37,599 nt of DNA from an uncultured Lachnospiraceae bacterium (GCA_947063675.1 CAMSTM010000013.1:1-37599), one strand, 5' to 3'. Numbered from the stretch's first letter, positions 8,697 through 17,768 are shown. A program made the numbers and translations. The notes: a model not told the origin generated them from the sequence alone.

Positions 8697-10580
8697 TCAT
8701 TCCTTATAATGATAGGTCGGCACGATTTCCTTAATCATCGGCCTGATATCGCTGCTTTCATTTTTGGAAGCTTCCTTTAAGTCCCTCAACTGGACAAAAA
8801 ATCTGCTTTCGTCTATCTCTATGGGCTTGCCTATATGAATCAGCCTGTTCGCCGTCTCCTGCATGCCCTCCTCCTCCATAAGGAGTTCCTCATACAGCTT
8901 TTCTCCGGGGCGCAGGCCGGTAAATTCAATTTTGATATCCTCGTCCACCCGAAAACCCGAAAGCCGGATAAGGTTTTTAGCCAAATCAAGTATTTTTACG
9001 GGCTTCCCCATATCCAGAACGAAGATTTCCCCGCCCTTTGCATAAGCCCCCGCCTGAAGCACCAGAGAAACCGCCTCCGGTATGGTCATAAAATACCGGA
9101 TGATATCCGGGTGGGTAACAGTCACCGGCCCGCCCGCCAGAATCTGCTTTTTAAACAGCGGAATCACACTGCCATTGCTTCCCAGCACATTTCCGAAACG
9201 CACCGCCACAAACTCCGTGTCATAATGCTTGTTGAAAGTCTGGATAATCATCTCGCAAATCCGCTTGCTGGCTCCCATAATATTCGTGGGGTTTACGGCC
9301 TTGTCCGTGGAAATCATCACAAAACGCTTCACATTGTTCATTGCCGCCGCCTGCGCGGTCTTAAAGGTGCCGAACACGTTGTTTTTCACCGCCTCGTTGG
9401 GGCTGTCCTCCATCAGCGGAACATGCTTGTGGGCCGCCGCGTGATAGACGATATCCGGCTTATAATGTTCAAAAATCCAGTTCATACGGTTGGTGTTTCG
9501 CACGGAACCAATCAGCACTTCCAGTTTCAGCTCCGGATACCGCACCAGCAGTTCCTGCTGCACATCGTAAACGCTGTTCTCGTAGATATCAAGAATAATC
9601 AGCATGGCCGGCTGGTGGGAAGCTATCTGCCGGCAGAGCTCGCTGCCGATGGAACCGCCGCCGCCCGTCACCAGAACTTTCTTGCCTTTTACATAACCCA
9701 GAATGGAATTTAAATCCACCTCTATGGGGTCGCGCCCCAGAAGATCCTCCACCTCAACGTCCCGCAGCTTGCTGACGCTGACCTCTCCGTTTACCAACTG
9801 GTACATGCCCGGCAGGGAGCGCAGCTTACAGCTCGTCTCCTTGCAGATATCCAAAATGGCGGACATTTCGGAACGGGTGATGGAAGGCATTGCCACAATA
9901 ATTTCGTCAATCCCGAAAATATCGGCGCATTCGATAATCTTATCCCTTCCGCCCACAACTTTGATGCCCTGAATAAATCTTCCCCATTTGCCTGCATCGT
10001 CGTCAATAATGCAGCGGATTACCATGGTGGAAAAATTACTGTTCACGATTTCCTTGATAATCAGATTTGCCGCTTCCCCGGCCCCAATCACCATAACGGA
10101 AATACTGTTGTTCTTATTCTGCTGCTTATGCTTTAAGCTCCTGAAAAACCGGTAGGAAAACCGGCTGGCAAAAATAAAGCTAATCAGCAGGAATACATAG
10201 AGGAAATAATAACTGCTGGGAACCGCCTGCTCTCCTTTCACCCTGAAAAACTGAATGCCCACGCTGTAGCATACCGCCGACACGATACTGGACATCACCA
10301 GATTCTGCAGTTCCGTCTCTCCCGCAAAAGCCCACAGGCTGTGATACATGCGGAACAGATACAATACCACCAGCGTTATTGCGATATTAAGGAGAAGGAA
10401 CCTGTTAATCGGCGTAAGGAAATGCTCCGGTATCTGGGAAATATCAAAACTGTAACGCATCAGAAGCGCTATATAGCTGGCGCCGATTACGCTGATAATA
10501 TCATAGATTATCAGGCAGGTTCTCCTGTAAAACAATTTTACATTAAAGGGTTTTCTTTCTCTTTTCGTCTCGTTACTCAT
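8697..10580 (-). CDS. epsC: Membrane-bound UDP-GlcNAc 4,6-dehydratase (EpsC/CapD/PglF type)
   Basis: A protein of 627 residues with four N-terminal membrane helices (about 20-145), a CoA-binding-like Rossmann domain with GAGEAAN near 166, then the catalytic SDR domain with TGGGGSIG at 305-312. The catalytic segment has STDK at 424-427 and MGASK at 435-439. The usual Tyr of YxxxK is replaced by Met, which is diagnostic of the large PglF/CapD/FlaA1-like dehydratases. It converts UDP-GlcNAc to the 4-keto-6-deoxy sugar, with retention of C5 configuration in the PglF/EpsC class. It starts three bases after the ligase gene and is followed by the aminotransferase that should use its product. Confidence 0.94.
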   Translation of the reverse strand: MSNETKRERKPFNVKLFYRRTCLIIYDIISVIGASYIALLMRYSFDISQIPEHFLTPINRFLLLNIAITLVVLYLFRMYHSLWAFAGETELQNLVMSSIVSAVCYSVGIQFFRVKGEQAVPSSYYFLYVFLLISFIFASRFSYRFFRSLKHKQQNKNNSISVMVIGAGEAANLIIKEIVNSNFSTMVIRCIIDDDAGKWGRFIQGIKVVGGRDKIIECADIFGIDEIIVAMPSITRSEMSAILDICKETSCKLRSLPGMYQLVNGEVSVSKLRDVEVEDLLGRDPIEVDLNSILGYVKGKKVLVTGGGGSIGSELCRQIASHQPAMLIILDIYENSVYDVQQELLVRYPELKLEVLIGSVRNTNRMNWIFEHYKPDIVYHAAAHKHVPLMEDSPNEAVKNNVFGTFKTAQAAAMNNVKRFVMISTDKAVNPTNIMGASKRICEMIIQTFNKHYDTEFVAVRFGNVLGSNGSVIPLFKKQILAGGPVTVTHPDIIRYFMTIPEAVSLVLQAGAYAKGGEIFVLDMGKPVKILDLAKNLIRLSGFRVDEDIKIEFTGLRPGEKLYEELLMEEEGMQETANRLIHIGKPIEIDESRFFVQLRDLKEASKNESSDIRPMIKEIVPTYHYKE

Positions 10581-10583
10581 TGC

Positions 10584-13187
10584 TTAACCTTCATTATACT
10601 CAGCTTGAAACACCAGCGGCGTCACTGCCAGCAAAAGCAGCAGCCCGCAGGGATTGCTCAGATGGAATACCCACTCCACAAGCCCGGCCACCGCCACCGC
10701 CACGGTGACTGCCACAGGCAGCGCCGCATAAGTTATTTTATCCTTTTTCTTCTTATAATAAAGACAGGCGGATACAAAAGTTGCAATTCCCACCAGAACA
10801 AATACAATCCCCACCGGGATTCCGTGGTCGTAAGCCACCTGCAGATAAATATTATGGGCATGGGTGGCAATCTCTCCGTTGTCAAGCAACGCGCCCATCT
10901 CCTCGTGTCCCGTCATATTAAGCTGTTCCATATAGGAGCGGAAAATGTCCAGCCGCCCGTTGGTGTAGTCGTTATCCTCTAAAGTCCCGTCCGGAACTTC
11001 CCCGGGCACATAGTCAAGAGAAGCTACCAGCTCCTCCGTCTCTGCTTTAGATGCTGCGTCTTCCGGCCCTGGCGCTCCATTCTTTCCTGAGGTGTTTTCT
11101 CCAAAAAGGCCGCCGCCCCAGCTCTCGCTCTTAGACGCATCGGCCGAGCTTCCTTCCCCGTGGGTTCTCCTGTATTCCTCAAGCTCCGCAATTTCCCCGT
11201 AAACGTCGAAAGTACCCTCGGGGATTCCGAATATTTTTTCCGCAAACACGTCTATAAAACGTCCTACCCTCATATAATTAAGTGAGTCAGGCCGTCTGCC
11301 CCTCATCACATCCTCGGGACAGTACATGGAATATTCAATCTCATAAAGGAAAGGCTCGCTTACCAGCGCGGGAATGTTTCTCTGGGCAGTAAAGGTAATG
11401 GGCAGGCAGACCACCACCGCCATAGCCATCATACCAAGATTTTTACCGAATCTTTTAAGGCCCCCCTTTCCAAGAGCCGTTACCACAAGCACAAACAACA
11501 TGGTAACTCCCACGGAGAAAAAGGCCGTTCTCGCCATGGTGAAAATCATATAGGAGGACGCCACGCCAAAAAGCGCCAGCTCTTTCCAGCAATCCCTAAG
11601 CTTCCGGCTTTTTGCCAGTTTGCTCAGAAGAATGACCGCCGCCACACATTCCACCATAGTAAGCCAGGTGGCCGTTATCGTCACCGTATGGAAAATATGG
11701 GTGTATCTGGCGTTACGGAAAGTAACGTAAGGCCGGTAAAGCAGCGCATAGCCGGTAGCCCACGCAAACTGGAAAACCACCCCTCGCGCAATATTGACCA
11801 GTATTCTTTTCTTATGCTCCCACATACCGTAGTTTAAGTAAAACAGCGTAAAGGCAATAACCATTGCCACGCCCCACCATCTGCCGTTACGGAAAATGAT
11901 AATAAGGGCAAAAAACAGCGCCAGAACAGCCGCATACCAGGAGGGCTTTGCCATCCTTGCGCCGGGCGGACAGTTTTTCCGCAGGCAGCTTTTGTACAGG
12001 CCGGTCAGCGTGCGAATCACAATAAAGCCAAGCGCAATGGCAATCAGTACCGTAAGCTTCAGAACCTGCACCGCAAGCTCATCCATCTCCTCCGTCAGAT
12101 GCCCCGTATAGTAACGCCAGCCGCCAAAACCTGCCGCCAGAAAATAAAGCAGGCTGTAAACGTTGACGATTTCTTTCCATTTAAACATGGCAATCACCGC
12201 AAGGCAGAACCAGAGCATTTCCTTCCGCTCCGCCACCGAATGGTGAATGTCATAAAGCCCCGACATATACTCGCAGCACCCTGCAATCGCGCCCGCTATG
12301 GCAACGGACTGAATCAAATCCCCGGCATGGCTTTTCAGATAATCAAAGGTAATAACCGAATCCATTCCCACTCTGCTGTGATTAATCCCGTAAAATAAAA
12401 TACCGGCAAGCAAAAGGATGCTTACAATATACACTGTATTGTCCAGCGTATACCGCCCGCAGTATCCCATGAGAACCGCGCCCAGCATAAACAGGGACGC
12501 CGCTCCCACAATCGGATTCATAACCGATTGAAAGACTCTCTCCACCGTAACCAGCTTATCTTCCTTTTTCCTGTACCCGCACCGGACCGCCAATATACAA
12601 AGCGCCGCAACTGCCGCTATCACCGCGCCCAGCATAAACACTTTGGTTTTGCGCAGCGGAACACTGTAATTATAATTGGCCACAAGGCTCATGCCTTCCA
12701 TCTCGGAATTGTCATAATAAAGCTTCAGCAGATAAGGCATTTCCTGCGGAGAAAAAGCCTCATAGCCGGCAGAAAACTCCGCCGTCTTATATCCCTGCAA
12801 AATGACATAGTATAAGCCGCCAACTTCCATATCCACGTCAATCAGAACTTCCTGCCAGCCGCCCTGCACATCATGGGTAAGCTTTGTCTTTTCCTCGCAA
12901 ATCATCTGCCACTGTTCGTCCAGTATCCGCAGATAAAAAACTTCTCCCTCCTCGGCTTTATCCAGATAAACGTCGATGGTGTCCATGTGGTCGTACTGCG
13001 CCACAATGCTCTGCATCACGGTTTTTTCCTCGTTAATGATATCCGTCATGCTTCCCGTACCCGGGGAAATCTGCATGGTAACTTCTTCATGCCAGATTCG
13101 AAGAGGCCAGAGCGATGCCAGAAGGCAAAAAGTAATGATTAATATTACTGTCTGTATTGCTTTGCTTTTATATACTATCTTTTTCAT
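10584..13187 (-). CDS. O-antigen ligase / Wzy-like polymerase with N-terminal extracytoplasmic domain
   Basis: A large polytopic protein of 867 residues. The C-terminal signature ATHAHNIYLQVAYDHG at about 774-789 is that of the Wzy_C/O-antigen ligase family, and many membrane helices cover about 185-640 and 790-860. Two features are unusual. A soluble domain of about 150 residues sits between the first helix (about 12-30) and the second (about 183-202). The big external loop before the signature carries a low-complexity Ser/Gly/Glu segment (about 685-735). It probably polymerises repeat units or transfers the finished glycan to a protein or wall acceptor; sequence alone does not separate these. 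A promoter-like sequence lies just upstream within the previous gene. Confidence 0.85.
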   Translation of the reverse strand: MKKIVYKSKAIQTVILIITFCLLASLWPLRIWHEEVTMQISPGTGSMTDIINEEKTVMQSIVAQYDHMDTIDVYLDKAEEGEVFYLRILDEQWQMICEEKTKLTHDVQGGWQEVLIDVDMEVGGLYYVILQGYKTAEFSAGYEAFSPQEMPYLLKLYYDNSEMEGMSLVANYNYSVPLRKTKVFMLGAVIAAVAALCILAVRCGYRKKEDKLVTVERVFQSVMNPIVGAASLFMLGAVLMGYCGRYTLDNTVYIVSILLLAGILFYGINHSRVGMDSVITFDYLKSHAGDLIQSVAIAGAIAGCCEYMSGLYDIHHSVAERKEMLWFCLAVIAMFKWKEIVNVYSLLYFLAAGFGGWRYYTGHLTEEMDELAVQVLKLTVLIAIALGFIVIRTLTGLYKSCLRKNCPPGARMAKPSWYAAVLALFFALIIIFRNGRWWGVAMVIAFTLFYLNYGMWEHKKRILVNIARGVVFQFAWATGYALLYRPYVTFRNARYTHIFHTVTITATWLTMVECVAAVILLSKLAKSRKLRDCWKELALFGVASSYMIFTMARTAFFSVGVTMLFVLVVTALGKGGLKRFGKNLGMMAMAVVVCLPITFTAQRNIPALVSEPFLYEIEYSMYCPEDVMRGRRPDSLNYMRVGRFIDVFAEKIFGIPEGTFDVYGEIAELEEYRRTHGEGSSADASKSESWGGGLFGENTSGKNGAPGPEDAASKAETEELVASLDYVPGEVPDGTLEDNDYTNGRLDIFRSYMEQLNMTGHEEMGALLDNGEIATHAHNIYLQVAYDHGIPVGIVFVLVGIATFVSACLYYKKKKDKITYAALPVAVTVAVAVAGLVEWVFHLSNPCGLLLLLAVTPLVFQAEYNEG

Positions 13188-13221
13188 AATTTTTCCTCAT
13201 TCCGCGCGTTTTCGCACTGGT

Positions 13222-13250
13222 AGTATATCACAGTTATTTCCAATTATCAA
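13222..13250 (-). promoter_or_regulatory. Sigma-A-type promoter for the polymer operon
   Basis: On the minus strand TTGATA (13250-13245) is separated by exactly 17 bases from TATACT (13227-13222). It overlaps the last codons of the DUF6020 gene and lies about 35 bases before the ligase gene start. This would give the ligase-to-GT genes their own transcription start independent of DUF6020. Identified by consensus only. Confidence 0.6.
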
Positions 13251-15066
13251 ACGTCCTGTCCAAAACAACGGGCAGAAGCGCCCACAAAAATACCACATAC
13301 CTTACCAGATAAGTCGGCCCTAATATAACCGTAAGCCACACCAGCACCAAAAGCCCAAAGGGCAGAACCTGATTCCATCTTCCTTTGTCGCACAGAAATC
13401 CCAGACAAAAGGCCATTACCCAGAATAAAAATCCGGGCGAAAACAGCATGGATACCACCGGAACTTTCTGCTGAAAAATTTCCAGCGACATTTTCCGGTA
13501 AATTTCATTAAGCCAGGGAATCTTGCCCTCCCGCACCCCCGGCTCCTCCACCTCGTATCCGAAATAAGAGCTGTCCTCATAAGTATAAGTAAAAACCGTA
13601 TTTCCCCGGTACACGTCAATCACCGTATCGGGATACCAGAAACCATAAGAGGTCATAAACCATGCGTTTAAATAGGTAAAGGGATGCTCCAGCCCCCATT
13701 TCAGCCAGAGTTTTAAAAAACTCCCCTTATCCGCCTCGAAAGCTTCATTATTAAAGTGAATCTTCACCCCGTCGGACACTTTGGGTGTGTAGCGCAAAAG
13801 CGCTTCCTCCGGAAGATATCTGTACAAAATTTCCTTATCCTCAGAGGGAAGCGTTTCCTTCCCGTCTCCGTATACCCTCGCCATCTGGGAAATCGGAACG
13901 GTAAGCATCTCCTGATGCCCTCCCGCATCCGCGTGGAAAATTCCGGCAAGAACGGAACTTATCATCACATAAGCCGCCGCCACCGCTCCAAAGCAAACAG
14001 CCGCCTTTTTCCTGTATTTTTTCAGGTAAATAATTCCAATGGGGGCAAACACAACATAAGCGTAAAAACCGTTGTGCCGAAGAAGCAGCATAAAAAGGGA
14101 AGCCGCCTCCAGCAGCAAAACAGAGCCTTTTTTCTTAAAAAAAACCTCCGGCTCCGCAAACATCTCCTGCAGCAAAACCACCGTCACAAGAAGCATTCCC
14201 GTAAAAAGCCCGTCCTTGGCGGAGCAGAGGGAAAACATTACAAGCACCGGGCAGAGACCGAAATAAAGAGTTAACAAAATACTCCATGGCCTTTTAAGTC
14301 CTCTTTCTTTCAGTTTTTCCACACACCAGGAAAAAATAACTGACATGACCGTCATCTGCATCAATGTATAACAGGCAATTCCCGGATTACAGGAGCCCGT
14401 AAGCTTGTAAAAAATCTGAATAATTCCTCCTAAAAGCAACACGTGCGCAAGGGGATGATGGGTAGAGAAATTCCGTGTGAGCACCTGCATGTACTCGTCC
14501 TGCGCGTCATATACAAAAAATCCGGGATAAACCGCAAGAAAAACCGGGAGGTAACACAAAAATATTATGACCGCCCGAAGCAAAAGGCTCCAGCGGCTTT
14601 CCCGGCCCCTTTTCTCTTCCTCCAAAACTCCCACAGAAACATTGTTTTCTTTTCCCGAATCTCCCTTCGTCAGGCAGACACGGCCCGCCAGATTCCACAA
14701 AAACCGGACTGCCAGTGTAAAAATAACACCCCATATGAAAATACCGCCCCACATTCCGGCGTCCCCAAAGGGAACGCTCCCACGCAAATCCAGCGCAGTA
14801 CCGAAAATCATGCACATCGAAAAAAGCCCGCCCACACACCCCGGCCAGAACCACCTTGCGCCGCTCTTGGAAAGTCCCTTTTGGAACAGCCCGTCAAGCA
14901 GCCGGAAAAGAAAAAAGAACAGAAAAACAGAAAAGATACTGTTTGTGTATCCAATCCATTCCTGTTCTATATGAAGCATGAAGGGAAGCGTACATACGCC
15001 CCCGAAGGAAAGAGCCGCCGCTGCAAGCCATCTTCCCCATTTGCTGTTTTTCAGATACGTTGTCAT
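13234..15066 (-). CDS. DUF6020-type membrane protein, GT-C-like
   Basis: A protein of 610 residues with about a dozen membrane helices. The first external loop after a mid-protein helix contains YPGFFVYDAQDEY (D187, D190), followed by HHP at 203-205. Acidic residues in the first outer loop are the hallmark of GT-C fold transferases that use polyprenyl-phosphate sugars. I recognise the overall pattern as DUF6020. A soluble region of about 90 residues precedes the last helices. The ATG at 15066 has AGGAAGG upstream. It may decorate the polymer outside the membrane, but no donor or acceptor is known. An internal promoter at its 3' end suggests separate control of the genes after it. Confidence 0.75.
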   Translation of the reverse strand: MTTYLKNSKWGRWLAAAALSFGGVCTLPFMLHIEQEWIGYTNSIFSVFLFFFLFRLLDGLFQKGLSKSGARWFWPGCVGGLFSMCMIFGTALDLRGSVPFGDAGMWGGIFIWGVIFTLAVRFLWNLAGRVCLTKGDSGKENNVSVGVLEEEKRGRESRWSLLLRAVIIFLCYLPVFLAVYPGFFVYDAQDEYMQVLTRNFSTHHPLAHVLLLGGIIQIFYKLTGSCNPGIACYTLMQMTVMSVIFSWCVEKLKERGLKRPWSILLTLYFGLCPVLVMFSLCSAKDGLFTGMLLVTVVLLQEMFAEPEVFFKKKGSVLLLEAASLFMLLLRHNGFYAYVVFAPIGIIYLKKYRKKAAVCFGAVAAAYVMISSVLAGIFHADAGGHQEMLTVPISQMARVYGDGKETLPSEDKEILYRYLPEEALLRYTPKVSDGVKIHFNNEAFEADKGSFLKLWLKWGLEHPFTYLNAWFMTSYGFWYPDTVIDVYRGNTVFTYTYEDSSYFGYEVEEPGVREGKIPWLNEIYRKMSLEIFQQKVPVVSMLFSPGFLFWVMAFCLGFLCDKGRWNQVLPFGLLVLVWLTVILGPTYLVRYVVFLWALLPVVLDRTFDNWK

Positions 15067-15098
15067 GCTTTTCCTTCCTCTGTCTTTTCTTGAGCATA

Positions 15099-15116
15099 CG
15101 GCGCTTTACCGCGCCG
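15099..15116. other. Leader hairpin upstream of the DUF6020 gene
   Basis: CGGCGC at 15099-15104 and GCGCCG at 15111-15116 form a six-base GC stem with a six-base loop, about 33 bases before the DUF6020 start codon. No T run follows on either strand, so a terminator is unlikely. The rest of the 187-base gap to the next gene holds one copy of the repeat reported separately and no clear promoter. Confidence 0.4.
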
Positions 15117-15214
15117 GCGCTGATTTTGCCTTCCAATATAGCCCGCCCTGGCCTCAATTATGTTTAACGACCATAATGCCAAACGTCCCTTTTAATCACT
15201 CATAATTTCTGGTT

Positions 15215-15252
15215 TTCGCTCATAATTCGCTCATTTGAAATGAGTGAATTGC
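15215..15252. repeat. 38-bp direct repeat, copy 1 (beyond the stop codon)
   Basis: Identical to 15455-15492 except for one base (T at 15235, C at 15475) and exactly 240 bases, or 80 codons, away. It begins right after the TAA stop of the AlbA-domain gene and continues in the same reading frame for 17 codons to a TGA at 15200-15202. It would encode nearly the same peptide (NSLISNERIMSE) as the copy inside the gene. Confidence 0.85.
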
Positions 15253-15253
15253 T

Positions 15254-16639
15254 TTAAAGCATTTTATACATATTTCCTTTTGTTGTTTTTTTACTTTCAA
15301 TAACGCCGCAATCACATAACGCTTTTAAATATCTTCGAACTTGAGCTTCTGATTTACCTGTAATTCTCATTCCTTGTCTGGTCGTAATTGTATCATTGTA
15401 CTTTAGATATTCAAGTATCTGCTGTACTTGCTCTTTCATCTTACCGCTCATTAATTCGCTCATAATTCGCTCATCTGAAATGAGTGAATTGCCTTCATTT
15501 CCGGAAAGCAATTCCAAATACTTATCACACGCCTTACAAAGCACCATGATTCCGGATTTATTAATATCATACTCAGGCAATGAACCGCCATATTTTGCGC
15601 AGGCTTCCTTAATCTTTTCAAATCCTCTTCCCCATGCCTCAATCATTCCGCTTTTGAAGAAAACCCCCGCCAGTTTGGGATTATACGGTCTGGAGGAATG
15701 CTTTAAAAACAGCTTTTCAGTTGAATCCAGTCCTGACGGCATCTCACCGTCATTCCAGATATATATTTTATCTTCATATACGCTAATCTGTATGGGATTA
15801 CAGCTACTGTAATCTTTATGCACAATTGCATTTAATAATATCTCGCGAAAGGCATCCTGGTGAAACATAAACTGCTCAATTCTCTGAATACCCTCATAAA
15901 AAATTAATGCCTTCATATATTTTGTATAGACTAAATCAACAGTCTTATCCACCTGTTCAATGAGAGAACCATGCACTTCATCCTGATATTTCAAATCAGA
16001 ATCGGACTCGCCAAAGTACCCAATCTTGATATAGGAGCCCGTAACCCATTTCTCCGGGTCTTTATAGAATGCCAGCATTGCCGCTCTTATCAGATACCCT
16101 TCTTCATCAATCAGATGAAGATTCTCCATTAAGATTATATCATCAACTCTCGTTTCCTCTTCTGTCAACCGCCCTCTTCTTATCGCCTTTTCTTTCAGTA
16201 AATCAATTGCCTCTCTCCTCAAATCTGTTACCTTTAATTTAGGAATCGGCATCCCATCCCATGTTCTACCCTGCGATTTCAAAATTGCCTTATCCAGTTC
16301 TTTTCCTGTAATGGTCCTCATTGTACTTCCGGAACGGTAAAAATATTTACCGTGATAGCTGATAAGAGAGGGATACTTCTCCACAATAATTTCAATGTAT
16401 TGCAAATTATTCTCATAAAGCAAGTTGACATCCGCTACAATGCCCATTGTATCCGTAATCTTATTCGGAATAATTTCCAATAGCTTTTTCCTGTCTTTAT
16501 CGTTAAGCCCAACAACCATTCCGTCGTCATTTTTGCCTATATAGAGTGTCCCGCCATAGGCGTTTGCATATCCGCAAATCCACTCTAAAAACTCATCATG
16601 CCATGACTCTTTCCATTCTACTGTCTGATGTTCCGGCAT
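15254..16639 (-). CDS. Schlafen AlbA_2-domain ATP-binding protein with winged helix
   Basis: A protein of 461 residues in the family often annotated as ATP-binding protein or RecG-like regulator. The N-terminal AlbA_2 domain has VEWKESWHDEFLEWICGYAN and the loop GKNDDGMVVGL. A GHKL-type ATPase domain (HATPase_c_4) is seen at about 270-345 with NAIVHKDY and GRGFEKI. A C-terminal winged helix (about 405-461) follows a short repeat-like linker, ISDERIMSELMSG. Start at the ATG at 16639, with AGGTGG upstream; an in-frame TTG lies at 16672. It has no role in glycan synthesis, its codons are visibly more A+T-rich than its neighbours, and it interrupts the locus. It was probably acquired or moved here. 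Function unknown; a regulator or defence-related role is possible. Confidence 0.85.
   Translation of the reverse strand: MPEHQTVEWKESWHDEFLEWICGYANAYGGTLYIGKNDDGMVVGLNDKDRKKLLEIIPNKITDTMGIVADVNLLYENNLQYIEIIVEKYPSLISYHGKYFYRSGSTMRTITGKELDKAILKSQGRTWDGMPIPKLKVTDLRREAIDLLKEKAIRRGRLTEEETRVDDIILMENLHLIDEEGYLIRAAMLAFYKDPEKWVTGSYIKIGYFGESDSDLKYQDEVHGSLIEQVDKTVDLVYTKYMKALIFYEGIQRIEQFMFHQDAFREILLNAIVHKDYSSCNPIQISVYEDKIYIWNDGEMPSGLDSTEKLFLKHSSRPYNPKLAGVFFKSGMIEAWGRGFEKIKEACAKYGGSLPEYDINKSGIMVLCKACDKYLELLSGNEGNSLISDERIMSELMSGKMKEQVQQILEYLKYNDTITTRQGMRITGKSEAQVRRYLKALCDCGVIESKKTTKGNMYKML
15455..15492. repeat. 38-bp direct repeat, copy 2 (inside the AlbA-domain gene)
   Basis: Partner of 15215-15252. It encodes part of the linker between the ATPase domain and the winged helix. 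It holds a smaller internal repeat of CGCTCATAATT-like units, so slippage or recombination between copies could change the C-terminus of the protein. Confidence 0.85.
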
Positions 16640-16733
16640 ACTCCCCACCTGCTTTCTGTCAAAGTGCGACAAATCATAACTATACAGAGAATAAACGTTT
16701 CTTCTGGTTTACTGACCGCATGCAGCCGCGGAT

Positions 16734-17708
16734 TTATATCGATTTACTTTCTCCCTCAAATTCCGTTTTTCCAGTTCCGCCAATACACTCCCGAATCACA
16801 AACTGCGGGGAATTGTTCATGGAAATATACATTCTCCCCATGTACTCTCCCAAAAGCCCCAGCATCAGCATCATCATTCCGCCCATAAACACCAGCACCG
16901 ACATGAGCGCGCTGAAGCCTGTGACCAAATCCGGCGGATTGATGAATATTTTCTTTATAATCGTATAAATCCCATAAGCAAATCCCAAAAAAGCGCACCC
17001 CGCGCCTGTCACCGTGGCAATCCGGAGGGGTTTCACACTGAAAGCGGTAAACCCGTTGAACCACAGGTTCAGAAGCTTTCCGATGGTATAACCGGAAACA
17101 CCTGCCTGCCTGTCTCTGTGCTCCACGTCCACGTTGATAATATTCTTTGTGGTGCGCAGCACAAGCCCAATCACATAGGGATAAGCAAACTCATAGCGCA
17201 ACATCTCATCCACCACAAATCTTTTCGCCGCAAAATAACTGGAAAGGTACAAATCCTTAGGCTTTCCCAACATGACTCTTGTCATCAGCTCGTTCACGTG
17301 GCTTCCCCAGTTCCGGAAACCCGAGTGGTGCTTTTTGCCGTATCTCGCATACACCACGTCGGCTCCCTTTTCGATGCCCATAAGAAGCCTGTCCGCCTCG
17401 TCCGCCGGCGTCTGCCCATCATCGTCAAGACAGACAATCACGTCTCCCTTTACATAATGGAAGCCCGCCATTAACGCGCTGTGCTGACCGAAATTTCTGG
17501 CAAGGTCAATACCGACAATGTTGTCATTTTCCTGACACAGCTTCCTGATAACGGAAAAAGTTCCGTCCGGCGAACAGTCGTTTACCAGAACAATCTCATA
17601 GCCGTAGTCCTTCATTTTTTCCATTGTATTCTGAATTTCCCTGATTACTCCGGGAAGCGTGGCCTCCGAGCGGTAGCAGGGAATCACAAAGCTTACTAAA
17701 GTCTTCAT
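16734..17708 (-). CDS. GT2 polyprenyl-phosphate glycosyltransferase (GtrB/ArnC/DPM-like)
   Basis: A protein of 324 residues that should transfer one sugar from a nucleotide to undecaprenyl phosphate on the inner face of the membrane. It has the GT2 start SFVIPCYRSEATLPGVI, VNDCSPDGT near 42, RNFGQHSAL at 71-79 and the DDD metal motif at 95-97. Two C-terminal membrane helices at about 229-252 and 263-288 are the arrangement of GtrB and ArnC. It is the last gene of the operon with WecE and a GNAT enzyme, so the likely donor is dTDP-Fuc4NAc. GT-C proteins in the same operon would use the product outside. Family is secure; the donor is inferred from context. Confidence 0.9.
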   Translation of the reverse strand: MKTLVSFVIPCYRSEATLPGVIREIQNTMEKMKDYGYEIVLVNDCSPDGTFSVIRKLCQENDNIVGIDLARNFGQHSALMAGFHYVKGDVIVCLDDDGQTPADEADRLLMGIEKGADVVYARYGKKHHSGFRNWGSHVNELMTRVMLGKPKDLYLSSYFAAKRFVVDEMLRYEFAYPYVIGLVLRTTKNIINVDVEHRDRQAGVSGYTIGKLLNLWFNGFTAFSVKPLRIATVTGAGCAFLGFAYGIYTIIKKIFINPPDLVTGFSALMSVLVFMGGMMMLMLGLLGEYMGRMYISMNNSPQFVIRECIGGTGKTEFEGESKSI

Positions 17709-17768
17709 ACCGCTTTATCCTCTTTTATAAGTAAATATTTTGCGAAAACAGGCACCTGAAAATGCAGG

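Noticed and set aside
8835-9713. Long plus-strand frame of 292 codons
   Set aside because: It is antisense to the well-supported EpsC-like dehydratase, has no recognisable motif and is rich in His/Arg as expected of an antisense shadow.
8697-10580. PseB-type inverting dehydratase
   Set aside because: It is the large membrane-anchored form with the TDK/MGASK active site of PglF/EpsC, not the short soluble PseB.
15099-15116. Rho-independent terminator
   Set aside because: Stem is GC-rich, but neither strand has a following T run.
15215-15492. CRISPR array or mobile-element end
   Set aside because: Only two copies of a 38-bp repeat, in the same frame as a gene and explained by protein-coding duplication; no spacers, no terminal inverted repeats.
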